From Streptomyces cellulosae (GTDB lineage: Bacteria; Actinomycetota; Actinomycetes; Streptomycetales; Streptomycetaceae): a stretch of 64,000 nucleotides of DNA. Of the stretch, positions 1 through 8,926 are shown piece after piece; within the stretch, counting starts at the first letter, position 1; the number at the start of each line of letters is the position of its first letter. Both the position numbers and the translations under genes were made by a program. The notes beneath the pieces are model-generated. The model made no database searches. It saw only the letters and a list, made by a program, of their open reading frames with translations, and was not told the origin of the DNA. The DNA lies in NCBI RefSeq assembly GCF_000721105.1, contig NZ_JOEV01000045.1, positions 1 through 64,000 of the forward strand. The letters run 5' to 3'.

Positions 1-300
1 ATCGCCACCGGCACCAGCCACAGCGTCCGCGACTTCGCCGAACACTGCTTCGCCCACCTCGGCCTCGACTACCGCGACCACATCCGCTTCGACGAACGCT
101 ACCTGCGCCCCTCCGAGGTCGACGACCTCGTCGGGGACGCCTCCAAGGCCGAGCAGGTCCTGGGCTGGAAACCCGCCACCCACGCCCCCGAACTGGCCCG
201 CCTCATGGTCGACGCCGAACTCGACTCGATCCTGCGTCCCTCCATCCCCGGGACGCCGCACCGGGCCTCGGCGGCGGTGGGCGACAAGGTGACCACGTGA
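1..300 (+). CDS. gmd: GDP-mannose 4,6-dehydratase, C-terminal part (5' end outside window)
   Basis: The frame is open from the first base and stops at TGA 298-300, giving the last 99 residues. The segment starts with ATGTSHSVRDF, matches the SDR-family dehydratase tail, and continues with the substrate-binding motif ERYLRPSEVDDL, a GDASKA stretch and LGWKP, the usual ending of GDP-mannose 4,6-dehydratases. The enzyme makes GDP-4-keto-6-deoxy-D-mannose in the cytoplasm, precursor of GDP-fucose or GDP-rhamnose type sugars. The next gene starts inside its stop codon, so the two are translationally coupled. This, with the glycosyltransferases that follow, places it in a surface-polysaccharide cluster. 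The catalytic N-terminal Rossmann part lies upstream and cannot be checked. Confidence 0.88.
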   Translation: MATGTSHSVRDFAEHCFAHLGLDYRDHIRFDERYLRPSEVDDLVGDASKAEQVLGWKPATHAPELARLMVDAELDSILRPSIPGTPHRASAAVGDKVTT

Positions 301-1088
301 CCGCCTCGTGCGGAATCTGCCGCGGCACCACGCGCGTCACCCACCGAGGCACCGTGCTCGGACGCCACGAGGCCACGTACCGCATGTGCGACGCGTGCGC
401 CTACTGGTTCGTCGACGAGCCGCACTGGCTGGACGAGGCCTATTCGGAGGCCGTGGCGGCCATCGACACCGGCGTCGTACAGCGGAACCTGCACCTGTAC
501 CCACGGCTGGCCTCGGTGCTGGTCCGCATGTTCGGCACCGACGGCGCGTACGTCGACTACGGCGCCGGATACGGACTGCTCGTCCGGTTGCTGCGCGACG
601 TCGGCCTGGACGTCTACTGGCAGGACGCCCACTGCGAGAACCTGTTCGCCCGGGGCTTCGAGTGGGACGGCGGCCGACGGGGGACAGCCGCCGCGGTCAC
701 CGCCGTGGAGGTGATGGAGCACGTGACCGACCCGCTCGCCTTCGTGGACAGCTGTCTGCGGGAAACCGGCGCGCACTCGTTCGTCTTCACGCAGCACCTG
801 CACGACCTCAGCGCCGATCCGTCCTGGTGGTACCTGGCACCGGAGGCCGGCCAGCACATCTCCTTCTACGCCCCCCGGACGATGCGCGCCCTCGCCGAGC
901 GCCTGGGCATGGCGTACCACGCGGCCGGCACGCTGCATCTGCTGACGAAGCGGGACTTCCGCCCCGGGGCCTTCGCGCGTTCCGTACGACTGCACCGCCT
1001 GTCCTACCCGTTGCTCAGGCGCCGGCTGCGCTCGCGTGTCATGACGGACCACCGGCTCCTCGCCTCAGGGGCCTGCCGCACCGGTTGA
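297..1088 (+). CDS. Class I SAM-dependent methyltransferase with N-terminal zinc-ribbon
   Basis: 263 residues; GTG start at 297 overlaps the gmd stop in a GTGA arrangement. Residues about 5-37 hold two Cys pairs (CGIC and CDAC), as in the zinc-binding N-terminus of sugar/polysaccharide methyltransferases. Motif I for SAM is read as VDYGAGYG near residue 80, followed by the VMEH-type acidic motif. The C-terminal part (HISFYAPRTM) matches the 'methyltransferase domain' family that often sits in glycan clusters. It probably methylates or otherwise modifies a sugar or nucleotide-sugar made by the neighbouring pathway. The exact acceptor cannot be read from sequence. Confidence 0.8.
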   Translation: MTASCGICRGTTRVTHRGTVLGRHEATYRMCDACAYWFVDEPHWLDEAYSEAVAAIDTGVVQRNLHLYPRLASVLVRMFGTDGAYVDYGAGYGLLVRLLRDVGLDVYWQDAHCENLFARGFEWDGGRRGTAAAVTAVEVMEHVTDPLAFVDSCLRETGAHSFVFTQHLHDLSADPSWWYLAPEAGQHISFYAPRTMRALAERLGMAYHAAGTLHLLTKRDFRPGAFARSVRLHRLSYPLLRRRLRSRVMTDHRLLASGACRTG

Positions 1089-1361
1089 GCTGACCGCCCC
1101 TCGGGCTCAGAGGCATCCGCAGGTGGCGCCCCCGCCGGGTCCTCCCCCTCTTCGAGGTGGAGGGCCCGGCGGACGTCGTGGACCTGGGAGTACGGATCGT
1201 CGGACCCGGTCGGTGTCGCGGAATCTCCGGGAACGGCAGGTCCAGCACGCTCGCCCGGTGCGGGCCGTCGTGAGGCGGCCCGCACCGGGCCAGGCGGGTC
1301 TTCGTGCGCCGGACGGCGGTCTCCGTGAGGTCGGCCCCCGTCCCCACGGCACAGCGGGAGG

Positions 1362-2780
1362 TCACGCGGGAAGACCGGCTGTCGGCGCACCGGGACTGCG
1401 GGCCGTGCTCCGGCCTGTCGCGCCGGCCTGAACGGCGGGCCGCTGGGCGACGAGGCGCTTGCGCCTCCCGGGGCCCCCGGTGTCGGCGCGGTTCTCGCCC
1501 TCGTCGTCCCGGTCCACTCCCACGAGGGCGTACGCACAGGCCAGGACCAGCCAGGACGGAAGCCCGATGAACGTGGTCTCGAACGCGACATTGGTGAAGG
1601 CGGTGACGCAGACTCCGACGGTCGCCCCGAACCACGAGGCGGCGACCGGACGGCGCCGGGCCCGCCAGGTCCGGCGCAGGGTCGCCACGACGAGCAGGAC
1701 GAAGCCGAGTCCGGCCGGCCAGCCGAGATAGTAGATGTATCCGACGAAGGAGTTGTGCGGCCCGGAATTCGCGAAGTTCGCACGCGGACCGAATCCGACC
1801 ACGTCGATGGGGTGCCCCGCCCCGGCGCCGAGAACCGGCTCCTGCCACGCCATGCGAAGGGCCTCCCGCCACATCTCCAGACGCAGTCCCACATTGGCGC
1901 CGGCTTCGGTGTGCAGATCCGCCGAACTCGACAGCCGTGTCATGAGGCCCCCGACCACGGGCATGTCGGAAAGGTGCCGGCCCGAGAGGGAGAAAGCCAG
2001 CAGGATCATCACCCCGAGAGTCACGACGGTCCACGAGACGACCGGCCAGCGGATGACGCGTCGGCGACCGGTTCTGCCGGCGAGGGCGGTCGCGGAAACA
2101 GCCGCGACGACGGCCAGAAGAGGGCCCCGTTTGCTCGCGAGGGCGGTCAGCAGGGCGGCTCCGGTGAGTGTCCACAGGAGCAGCCGGCTGCTTCCCCGGT
2201 ACCGCATCTGAACCCCGAACGCCGCGGCGATCGCCAGGTAGAGGCCCGAGGCGGCGGCGATCACCGGCGTGTGCACGACCCATGCCACAAGGACACCGCA
2301 GGTCGGCACGTACAGCACCCACCGCCAACGGAGGGGTTCGTGGACGGGCCGGGTGAGGAACCATGTCGCGGCAAACCATCCGAGCAGCGGATAGAGGCCC
2401 AGGATCCCGCCCTTGAGGGGATCGGGATACCCCGCTTCGATCCCGCGGTACACCGCCTGGGCCGACGCGGCCGCGAGGATCACGGCGACCAACCGGAACC
2501 AGCGCAGCCGGGACTCGGAGAACGCCCGGGGTCCCCACATGTGGACGGTCACGAGCAGCGCGGAGACGGCGAGGACGTCCATGAGATAGACCGAGGAAAC
2601 GCCCACCGTCGCATATTCCCTGCCCAGCAGAAAGAGCGGCGCGAGACAGGACGCCCAGAGAAGCCAGCCCGCTCCGCGAATACAAAGGGCGAGCAGGACG
2701 CCTGAGGCGACGCATACCGCGGCACAGACGGAAACGAGCAGTGGAATATCAGCAGTCACGCCGACAGCGCTTCCTTTCAA
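1362..2780 (-). CDS. O-antigen polymerase/ligase-like (Wzy/WaaL) membrane protein
   Basis: 472 residues, about ten to twelve hydrophobic segments, reading leftwards. A larger extracytoplasmic region follows the SLSGRHL stretch (about 265-335) and contains the family signature GPHNSFVGYIYYLGW, equivalent to the HNSYL-type motif of Wzy_C (O-antigen ligase/polymerase). The last 50 residues are polar, arginine-rich and probably cytoplasmic. Such proteins join undecaprenyl-linked repeat units outside the membrane, consistent with neighbouring GT4, GT26 and gmd genes. It is transcribed divergently from the GT4 gene, sharing a 173-bp promoter region. Repeat-unit polymerase and ligase cannot be told apart by sequence alone. 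Confidence 0.8.
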   Translation of the reverse strand: MKGSAVGVTADIPLLVSVCAAVCVASGVLLALCIRGAGWLLWASCLAPLFLLGREYATVGVSSVYLMDVLAVSALLVTVHMWGPRAFSESRLRWFRLVAVILAAASAQAVYRGIEAGYPDPLKGGILGLYPLLGWFAATWFLTRPVHEPLRWRWVLYVPTCGVLVAWVVHTPVIAAASGLYLAIAAAFGVQMRYRGSSRLLLWTLTGAALLTALASKRGPLLAVVAAVSATALAGRTGRRRVIRWPVVSWTVVTLGVMILLAFSLSGRHLSDMPVVGGLMTRLSSSADLHTEAGANVGLRLEMWREALRMAWQEPVLGAGAGHPIDVVGFGPRANFANSGPHNSFVGYIYYLGWPAGLGFVLLVVATLRRTWRARRRPVAASWFGATVGVCVTAFTNVAFETTFIGLPSWLVLACAYALVGVDRDDEGENRADTGGPGRRKRLVAQRPAVQAGATGRSTARSPGAPTAGLPA

Positions 2781-2953
2781 TGACCGGATCCCGAGTCCCG
2801 AAATACCCGGAACTCCGGCCGTAAATATCGTATGAATAGCGCAGACCGAGACGTGTTGCAGTGGCCTTACATACCGGCCGAGTGGTTCGGTTGCCTTCCC
2901 ATAATTCCACCCGGACTCCAGAATCCCGCATCACATACTCCGAGGAATGGGAA

Positions 2954-4060
2954 ATGTTTCTCTTCCGCCCAAGATTCCCGCGACGACCCTCCCGGCCGGC
3001 CGTCCTGGTCTTCCGGCACAGCGCACGTCTGGGCGGCATGGGCCGCGCAGCCGAGTTCTTCACGCCCCTGCTGACGAGCCGGTGCCACGTCTCGGCGGTC
3101 ATCTCGCTCTCGGCGGACCGGAAGGGATCGGAGAAGTTCGCGGCTTCCTGGTCCGCCAAGGTCCGCGCCACCGCGGCGGCCCTCGGCGAGGGCGCGTACC
3201 GGCTGGTCCGGCGCACCCAGACAGCCGTCTACCTGCCGGTCTCGCAGTGGGGCCCGCAGCTGCTCCGGGACGCCTTCCTGGTCGCTCTGGCCCGGGCGGT
3301 CCGCTGCACCGTGGTTCTGCATCTGCACGGCGCCCAACTGCCCGCGCGGCTCGCCGCGAACAGGGTTCTGCGGGCGTTACTGGGCGGGTCCCACTGGCTC
3401 GTCCTGAGTGAGGCGGTCGCGGCCCGACTGGTGGCGAGCGGCTGCCCCGCGGCGTCCGTCACGGTGCTGCGCAATCCCGCTCCCGCACCGGCACCGGCAC
3501 CGAAGACGGGGCAAGCCCGCCCCTCCCGCGTGCTGCGCGTCGGCTGGCTCGGCACGATGACCCGCGTCAAGGGTTTCGACCTGGTCTGCGGTGCGGTGGA
3601 AGAAGCGCGCGCGCAGGGGCTCGAGGTCGAGTTCCGTGTCGCCGGTCTGCGCGGTGACGTACCCGTCGCGGACATGGCCTGTGTCGACCAGGACCTGGGG
3701 GTCCTGGATCTGTCGGACGCCCTGTCGTTCTGGACCGAGGTCGACGCGTTCGTCCTTCCGGCCCGCTGGGTCGAGGGCCTTCCCTTCGTCCTGCTCGAAG
3801 GACTCCAGGCGGGCTGCGCCGTGGCCGCGACGCCGTCGCCGGGAAGCGCCGAGCTCTTCGACCGGGGATGCGTGGAGCCCGTCGAGGCCTCGGTGGAGTC
3901 CGTGGCCCGGTTCCTCACGGTGTGCGGGGACGACCTGGAGGGGATCCGGCGACGCCAGCACAAGGCATGGCAAGAACTGCGGCCCCGGTACGAGGCCGGG
4001 CGCATCGAGGAGGAGTTCGTGCGGTTCTGGCAGAACCTGGGTCTGGGACGGCATGGCTGA
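2954..4060 (+). CDS. Glycosyltransferase family 4
   Basis: 368 residues from ATG 2954, chosen because a strong GAGGA ribosome-binding site (2942-2946) sits 7 nt upstream; an in-frame ATG at 2861 has none. The N-terminal half begins FRHSARLGGMGRAAEFF, an acceptor-binding Rossmann domain. The C-terminal half has VGWLGTMTRVKGFDLV and the GT4 donor-site EX7E motif as EGLPFVLLE, followed by GS.ELFDRG. It should transfer an activated hexose to a lipid-linked glycan at the cytoplasmic face. The last codons overlap the start of the GT26 gene. Codon 142 is TTA (3377-3379), rare in this genus, so its translation may depend on the bldA tRNA. Confidence 0.88.
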   Translation: MFLFRPRFPRRPSRPAVLVFRHSARLGGMGRAAEFFTPLLTSRCHVSAVISLSADRKGSEKFAASWSAKVRATAAALGEGAYRLVRRTQTAVYLPVSQWGPQLLRDAFLVALARAVRCTVVLHLHGAQLPARLAANRVLRALLGGSHWLVLSEAVAARLVASGCPAASVTVLRNPAPAPAPAPKTGQARPSRVLRVGWLGTMTRVKGFDLVCGAVEEARAQGLEVEFRVAGLRGDVPVADMACVDQDLGVLDLSDALSFWTEVDAFVLPARWVEGLPFVLLEGLQAGCAVAATPSPGSAELFDRGCVEPVEASVESVARFLTVCGDDLEGIRRRQHKAWQELRPRYEAGRIEEEFVRFWQNLGLGRHG

Positions 4061-4862
4061 GGGCCCGGGCCGGCCGGTCGCGGTGTGCGGGCTGCCCGTC
4101 CACCCGCTCACCCTGGAGGCGTCGGTGGCGGCCGCCGAGGCGCTGATCAGGACCGGCGGCCCCCACCAGCACGTCGTGCTGAACGCGGCCAAGGTCGTCA
4201 AGGCGCACGACGACCCGGAGCTGGCACGGATCATCCGGTCGTGCTCACTCGTCAACGCGGACGGGCAGTCGATCGTGTGGGCCGGACGCCTTCTCGGAAG
4301 TCCGCTGCCGGAGCGGGTGGCCGGCATCGACTTCATGCTGGCCCTGTGGCGCAGCGCCGCGCGCAACGGGTACCGCGTCTACCTGCTGGGAGCCGAGCCG
4401 GAGGTGGTCGCGCAGACCGCGCGCATCGCCGCCTCGCGGGGGGTCGAGGTCGTCGGACACCGGGACGGTTACTGGGACGAGGCGGCGGAGGAGGCAGTGG
4501 TGGCGGCCGTCCGCGAGACCCGCCCGGACATCCTGTTCCTCGCGGTGCCGAGTCCGCGCAAGGAGTACTTCCTCGCACGCCGGCAGAACGACCTGGGCTG
4601 CGCCCTGGTGGTCGGTGTCGGCGGCTCGTTCGACGTGGTGGCGGGGCTGCGCAGCAGGGCACCGCGATGGATGCGAAGGGCCGGCCTGGAGTGGTTCCAC
4701 CGGATGGTCCAGGAGCCACGCCGGATGTTCCTGCGCTACGCCGTGGGCAACGCCCGGTTCGTCGCGCTCACCGCAGCCCACTGGGCACGGCGGGCCGGGC
4801 GGCGAGACGAAGGGGCGGCGCGAACACCTCGCCGGCGGACACCGAAGGGCGAAGGCAGGTAA
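4053..4862 (+). CDS. WecG/TagA/CpsF-family (GT26) glycosyltransferase
   Basis: 269 residues; ATG at 4053 lies 8 nt inside the end of the GT4 gene, so the two are coupled. Family features in order: LNAAKVVKAHDDPEL, the VNADGQSIVWAGRLLG block with the catalytic Asp of GT26, the YLLGAEPEV nucleotide-sugar region, a D(I)LFLAVPSPRKE motif and GVGGSFDVVAG. GT26 enzymes such as TagA and WecG add the second sugar (ManNAc or ManNAcA) to undecaprenyl-PP-GlcNAc. Here it would act at the membrane in the same pathway as the polymerase-like protein. The 3' end converges, with a 1-nt gap, on the WecA-like gene. Confidence 0.9.
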   Translation: MAEGPGRPVAVCGLPVHPLTLEASVAAAEALIRTGGPHQHVVLNAAKVVKAHDDPELARIIRSCSLVNADGQSIVWAGRLLGSPLPERVAGIDFMLALWRSAARNGYRVYLLGAEPEVVAQTARIAASRGVEVVGHRDGYWDEAAEEAVVAAVRETRPDILFLAVPSPRKEYFLARRQNDLGCALVVGVGGSFDVVAGLRSRAPRWMRRAGLEWFHRMVQEPRRMFLRYAVGNARFVALTAAHWARRAGRRDEGAARTPRRRTPKGEGR

Positions 4863-4863
4863 C

Positions 4864-6051
4864 TCACCGCCCGCCGCCTCCCGGCCTCGCCGATCCCGCG
4901 GAGCTCCTCGTGACCGTACCGCCCGGCGACCACACCGGTGCGGACTGCCGGGGCGGCCGCGCCGCACCGTAGGACTCGCCCGGGCGCCGGGGTGTGAGCC
5001 CCGCGTTGGTGCGGCGGGTGCCGTGACCCCCGGTTCCGCGCACCACGGCCTGCCGGCCGACGACGTGCACGCCCGTCGGGCGCCGCAGGCCGTACACCGG
5101 AACCCTGAGCAGTCCCAGCACGACCGCCAGGGTCACGCCGGCCACCCACAGCGTGCCCGCCCGCGTGCCCCAGCCGACGTGCACGAGCACGCCGACGGCC
5201 ACCGCGGAGAAGGCGGCGGCACCGATGACGACGGTCACGCCCGGTGGCGTGAGCCCGAGCCGCCGCAGCCGGTGGGCGAGATGGTCCGGGCCGCCCCGCA
5301 GCAGGGGCCGCCCCGCCAGCCGCCGCGACAGCAGCACGAGGAGTACGTCCGCCGCGGCGACCGCCGTCAGCGCGAACAACACCTCCGCGCTGGCGACCAG
5401 TCCGTACCCGGTACGGGCGAGGATGGCCACCGCGGCGAGCAGGAACCCGGTGAACAAGGAGCCGCAGGAACCCAGCCCCACGCGGGCGGGAGGCCAGTTG
5501 TGCATCAGGAACCCGGTCAGCGCGGCGGCCAGCACGCTCAGCAGCACGGCCGGCCCGTCCATGACCTCGGCCGCCGCCACCACGCCCACCCCGAAGGCGG
5601 TCACCACACCCACGGTCCCGGCCAGCGCGTCCGCGTGGTCGAGCGCGCGGAACCCCAGGGCCACGAAGACGATCCACCCCACCGCCAACGCCCCGCCGCC
5701 CAGCCCGAGTTCGCCGTACGGCACCACACAGGCCGCCGCCACGGCCGTACCGCAGACGAGGAATCGCGCCTTGACCCGCCGCACGTCGGCGACCAGCCCG
5801 AGCGCGGCGACGGCGGCCCCGGCGACGAGCAGTTCCCGGATCCCGTCCCCGAGCGGCGCGGCCCCGGTCCACTCCCAGGCCGCCACGACCAGGCAGGTGG
5901 TGAGTACGACCGCCACGCCGCCGCACAGCGGCACGACCCGCTGCCGCCGTCGGTCGACCACCCCGAGGCGCCGGGCCGGAACCCGGAGCAGGGCGGCGAG
6001 CGCGGCGGCGAGGAGCAGGGCGGCGATGGCGGCGAGAATCCCGTAGAGCAC
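4864..6051 (-). CDS. MraY/WecA-like phospho-glycosyltransferase homologue, divergent active site
   Basis: 395 residues, GTG start, about ten membrane helices in the first 330 residues, then a Gly/Arg-rich tail. Topology and landmarks follow the polyprenyl-phosphate N-acetylhexosamine-1-phosphate transferase family: VPLCGGVAV near residue 45, LDHADALAG near 140, GSCGSLFTGF near 200 and DHLAHRLRRLGL near 250. Departures from the family are clear: the DD pair of loop 2 reads AD, the Asn before the D-x-x-D motif is Arg, and the Asp of the usual GD(A/S)GS motif is Ser. It may be a non-catalytic or altered-specificity homologue. The position beside GT26 suggests a role in priming the same glycan. 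Confidence 0.75.
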   Translation of the reverse strand: MLYGILAAIAALLLAAALAALLRVPARRLGVVDRRRQRVVPLCGGVAVVLTTCLVVAAWEWTGAAPLGDGIRELLVAGAAVAALGLVADVRRVKARFLVCGTAVAAACVVPYGELGLGGGALAVGWIVFVALGFRALDHADALAGTVGVVTAFGVGVVAAAEVMDGPAVLLSVLAAALTGFLMHNWPPARVGLGSCGSLFTGFLLAAVAILARTGYGLVASAEVLFALTAVAAADVLLVLLSRRLAGRPLLRGGPDHLAHRLRRLGLTPPGVTVVIGAAAFSAVAVGVLVHVGWGTRAGTLWVAGVTLAVVLGLLRVPVYGLRRPTGVHVVGRQAVVRGTGGHGTRRTNAGLTPRRPGESYGAARPPRQSAPVWSPGGTVTRSSAGSARPGGGGR

Positions 6052-6126
6052 AGGTCCAAATTAAGCCGGATGTAATGATTTGCCGTGAATAACACGAACG
6101 ACTCGGCGTGCCGCCGCCGTACGGCC

Positions 6127-6144
6127 ACTGAGGTCTGCCTCAGT
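6127..6144. promoter_or_regulatory. Inverted repeat upstream of the Fe-S oxidoreductase gene
   Basis: ACTGAGG and CCTCAGT form a perfect 7-bp inverted repeat around a 4-nt spacer, 149 bp upstream of the oxidoreductase start. The size and symmetry suit a repressor or activator operator. No regulator is identified. Confidence 0.35.
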
Positions 6145-6292
6145 AGCACAGATCACCGCACCTCTGACTACAGTGCGGCACAGGATGCGGGTAGTCTCAG
6201 AGGACTGCATAAGTTACCGCTTAGTAATCTCGGGGAACCCCTTCAGGGAGAGACCCCCGACAAAACCCCTCGCAGGCCCGAGGAGCCCCGAA

Positions 6293-8584
6293 ATGCAACT
6301 CGCCGCGATCATCGTGTCGCTGGTTCTGACCGTGGTCGGCGTCGCGCTGCTCGCACGCGCGATCGGCCAGTTCGTCCGGCACTTCAAGCTCGGCCAGCCC
6401 CTGCCCGCCGGTGCCCGGACCGACAACCCCTACCAGCGCAGCGTGACGCTGGTGAAGGAGTTCCTCGGTCACACCCGGATGAACCGGTGGGGCATCGTCG
6501 GCTTCGCCCACTGGTTCGTGGCGATCGGCTTCCTGACGCTGCCGCCGACCATCATCACCGCCTACGGCCAGCTCTTCCAGGCCGACTGGACACTCCCGGT
6601 GATCGGCGGCTTCCTGCCGTACGAGCTGTACATCGAGTTCATCGCGGCGATGACGACCGTGGGCATCGCGGTCCTGATGGTCATCCGCCTGCTGAACCTG
6701 CCCTCCCGGCCCGGCCGCAAGTCCCGCTTCGCGGGCTCCAAGATGGGCCAGGCGTACTTCGTCGAGTACGTCATCCTCACCATCGGCCTCGCCATCTACG
6801 TGCTGCGCGGCCTGGAGGGCGCGATCCACCACGTGGAGCACTACGAGGCCGCGTACTTCGCCTCGTACCCGCTGGTCCTGGCCTTCAAGGGCCTGAGCGT
6901 CGGCACCCTGCAGAACCTGGTCTACCTGACCGCCATGATCAAGCTGGGCACCACCATGATCTGGATGATCACGGTGTCCCTGAACACCAACATGGGTGTG
7001 GCCTGGCACCGCTTCCTGGCGTTCCCGAACATCTGGTTCAAGCGCGAGAGCGACGGCGGTACGGCGCTGGGTGCCCTGCAGCCGATGACGTCCGGCGGCA
7101 AGCCGATCGACTTCACCGACCCCGGCGACGACGACGTCTTCGGCGTCTCCCAGGTCGAGCAGTTCTCCTGGAAGGGCCTGCTGGACTTCTCCACCTGCAC
7201 CGAATGCGGTCGCTGCCAGTCGCAGTGCCCGGCCTGGAACACCGGCAAGCCCCTCTCCCCGAAGCTCCTGATCATGTCGCTGCGCGACCACGCGCACGCC
7301 AAGGCGCCGTACCTGCTGGCGGGCGGCGGCAAGACCATGGAGGGCGAGGAGAAGGCGTCCGCGGAGCAGCTGAAGGACGTCTCGGCCGCCGCTCTCGCCG
7401 AGGCCGAGCGCCCGCTGATCGGCACGCTGGAGGACAACGGCGTCATCGACCCCGACGTCCTGTGGTCCTGCACCACCTGCGGCGCCTGCGTCGAGCAGTG
7501 CCCCGTCGACATCGAGCACGTCGACCACATCGTCGACATGCGCCGCTACCAGGTGATGATCGAGTCCAGCTTCCCCTCGGAGGCGGGCACGATGCTCAAG
7601 AACCTGGAGAAGAAGGGCAACCCCTGGGGCCTGGCCAAGAAGCAGCGCCTGGAGTGGACGAAGGAAGTCGACTTCGAGATCCCGGTCGTCGGCCGCGACA
7701 TCGAGGACCTGTCCGAGGTCGAGTACCTGTACTGGGTCGGCTGCGCCGGTGCCCTGGAGGACCGCGCCAAGAAGACCACCAAGGCGTTCGCGGAGCTCCT
7801 GCACATCGCGGGCGTCAAGTTCGCGATCATGGGCGGCGACGAGAAGTGCACGGGTGACTCGGCCCGGCGCCTCGGCAACGAGCCCCTCTTCCAGGAGCTC
7901 GGCATGGAGAACGTCATGGCGCTGAACATGGCGTTCGGCGAGGAGACGGACGACGAGGGCAAGGTGACCGAGGAGTCACGCAAGCCCAAGTCGGCGAAGA
8001 AGATCGTCGCCACCTGCCCGCACTGCCTCAACACGATCGGCAACGAGTACCCGCAGCTCGGCGGCGACTACGAGGTCATCCACCACACCCAGCTGCTCCA
8101 GCACCTCGTCGACGAGGGCAAGCTGGTCCCGGTGACCCCGGTCGAGGGCATCATCACGTACCACGACCCGTGCTACCTGGGCCGCCACAACAAGATCTAC
8201 ACGCCGCCGCGCGACATCATCGCGGGCGTCCCGGGCCTGCGCAACGAGGAGATGCACCGCCACAAGGAGCGCGGCTTCTGCTGCGGCGCCGGTGGCGCGC
8301 GGATGTGGATGGAGGAGCGGATCGGCAAGCGCATCAACAACGAGCGAGTCGACGAGGCCCTCTCCCTCAACCCGGACATCGTCTCGACGGCCTGCCCGTT
8401 CTGCCTGGTCATGCTCACGGACTCCGTGAACGGCAAGAAGAACGACGGCAAGGCCAAGGAGTCCATCCAGGTCGTCGACGTGGCCCAGCTGCTCCTGGAG
8501 TCGGTCAGGACCCCGGTGGACGACGAGCCCCCGGCGGGCACGTCGGAGTCGGAGAGCGAGCCGGAGCCGCAGCCGGTGAAGTAG
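6293..8584 (+). CDS. Large membrane-anchored (Fe-S)-binding oxidoreductase, HdrD/LutA-like with CCG domains
   Basis: 763 residues from ATG 6293, with GAGGAG 7 nt upstream. Residues 1-265 contain several membrane helices like a nitrate-reductase-gamma or HdrE-type quinone-interacting subunit. Two 4Fe-4S clusters follow: CTECGRCQSQCP (about 301) and CTTCGACVEQCP (about 392). Two cysteine-rich CCG domains come next, with CPHCLNTIG, CCGAGGARMWME and ACPFCLVM signatures. The C-terminus is acidic. This architecture is widely conserved in actinobacteria as a single polypeptide and probably passes electrons between a cytoplasmic donor and the quinone pool. The electron donor is not known from sequence. 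A hairpin terminator follows. Confidence 0.85.
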   Translation: MQLAAIIVSLVLTVVGVALLARAIGQFVRHFKLGQPLPAGARTDNPYQRSVTLVKEFLGHTRMNRWGIVGFAHWFVAIGFLTLPPTIITAYGQLFQADWTLPVIGGFLPYELYIEFIAAMTTVGIAVLMVIRLLNLPSRPGRKSRFAGSKMGQAYFVEYVILTIGLAIYVLRGLEGAIHHVEHYEAAYFASYPLVLAFKGLSVGTLQNLVYLTAMIKLGTTMIWMITVSLNTNMGVAWHRFLAFPNIWFKRESDGGTALGALQPMTSGGKPIDFTDPGDDDVFGVSQVEQFSWKGLLDFSTCTECGRCQSQCPAWNTGKPLSPKLLIMSLRDHAHAKAPYLLAGGGKTMEGEEKASAEQLKDVSAAALAEAERPLIGTLEDNGVIDPDVLWSCTTCGACVEQCPVDIEHVDHIVDMRRYQVMIESSFPSEAGTMLKNLEKKGNPWGLAKKQRLEWTKEVDFEIPVVGRDIEDLSEVEYLYWVGCAGALEDRAKKTTKAFAELLHIAGVKFAIMGGDEKCTGDSARRLGNEPLFQELGMENVMALNMAFGEETDDEGKVTEESRKPKSAKKIVATCPHCLNTIGNEYPQLGGDYEVIHHTQLLQHLVDEGKLVPVTPVEGIITYHDPCYLGRHNKIYTPPRDIIAGVPGLRNEEMHRHKERGFCCGAGGARMWMEERIGKRINNERVDEALSLNPDIVSTACPFCLVMLTDSVNGKKNDGKAKESIQVVDVAQLLLESVRTPVDDEPPAGTSESESEPEPQPVK

Positions 8585-8654
8585 CCGGTGGAGTAGCCGG
8601 CTGTACGTGAGGTTGTACGTGCGGTCATGTGCCCGCACGACGTATCCCGCAGCC

Positions 8655-8687
8655 GACGCCCCCGTGTCTTTCCGACGCGGGGGCGTC
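8655..8687 (+). terminator. Terminator after the Fe-S oxidoreductase gene
   Basis: Perfect 10-bp stem (GACGCCCCCG / CGGGGGCGTC) with a 13-nt loop, 71 nt past the stop codon. There is no U-run, as usual in high-GC actinomycetes. Confidence 0.7.
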
Positions 8688-8703
8688 GTCGCGCGCGGCA
8701 TGA

Positions 8704-8784
8704 CCGTGAGCGGGCGCTTTCAGGGCTACGGGGGCCGTGAGCGGCCGCTCTTAGGGCTACGGGGGCCGTGAGCGGGCCCCCTAC
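8704..8784. repeat. 31-bp tandem repeat between oxidoreductase and Yip1 genes
   Basis: Two adjacent 31-bp units (8723-8753 and 8754-8784) share the block GGGCTACGGGGGCCGTGAGC; a partial unit precedes them. The rest of the 8585-8926 gap holds the terminator above and, presumably, the promoter of the next gene; no other gene was seen there. Confidence 0.6.
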
Positions 8785-8926
8785 GGCATTCCCCCGACCA
8801 ACCCCCCACCCCCTGCCGTCAGTTCCCCCGCCAGTCCCTTAGGGGATGTCACAGCTCGGCAGCAAAGCCGGTCCCGATCGGGCCGGCCGGGCACGTCATC
8901 CGCGCGGACCAGGTACGTTCGAAGAC

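Noticed and set aside
1107..1361. Several overlapping frames between the methyltransferase and the Wzy-like gene
   Set aside because: No ribosome-binding sites, low-complexity Arg/Pro/Gly composition typical of shadow frames.
4615..6046. Long plus-strand frames antisense to the WecA-like gene
   Set aside because: Gln/Gly/Arg/Pro-rich shadow frames; the minus strand encodes the recognisable membrane protein.
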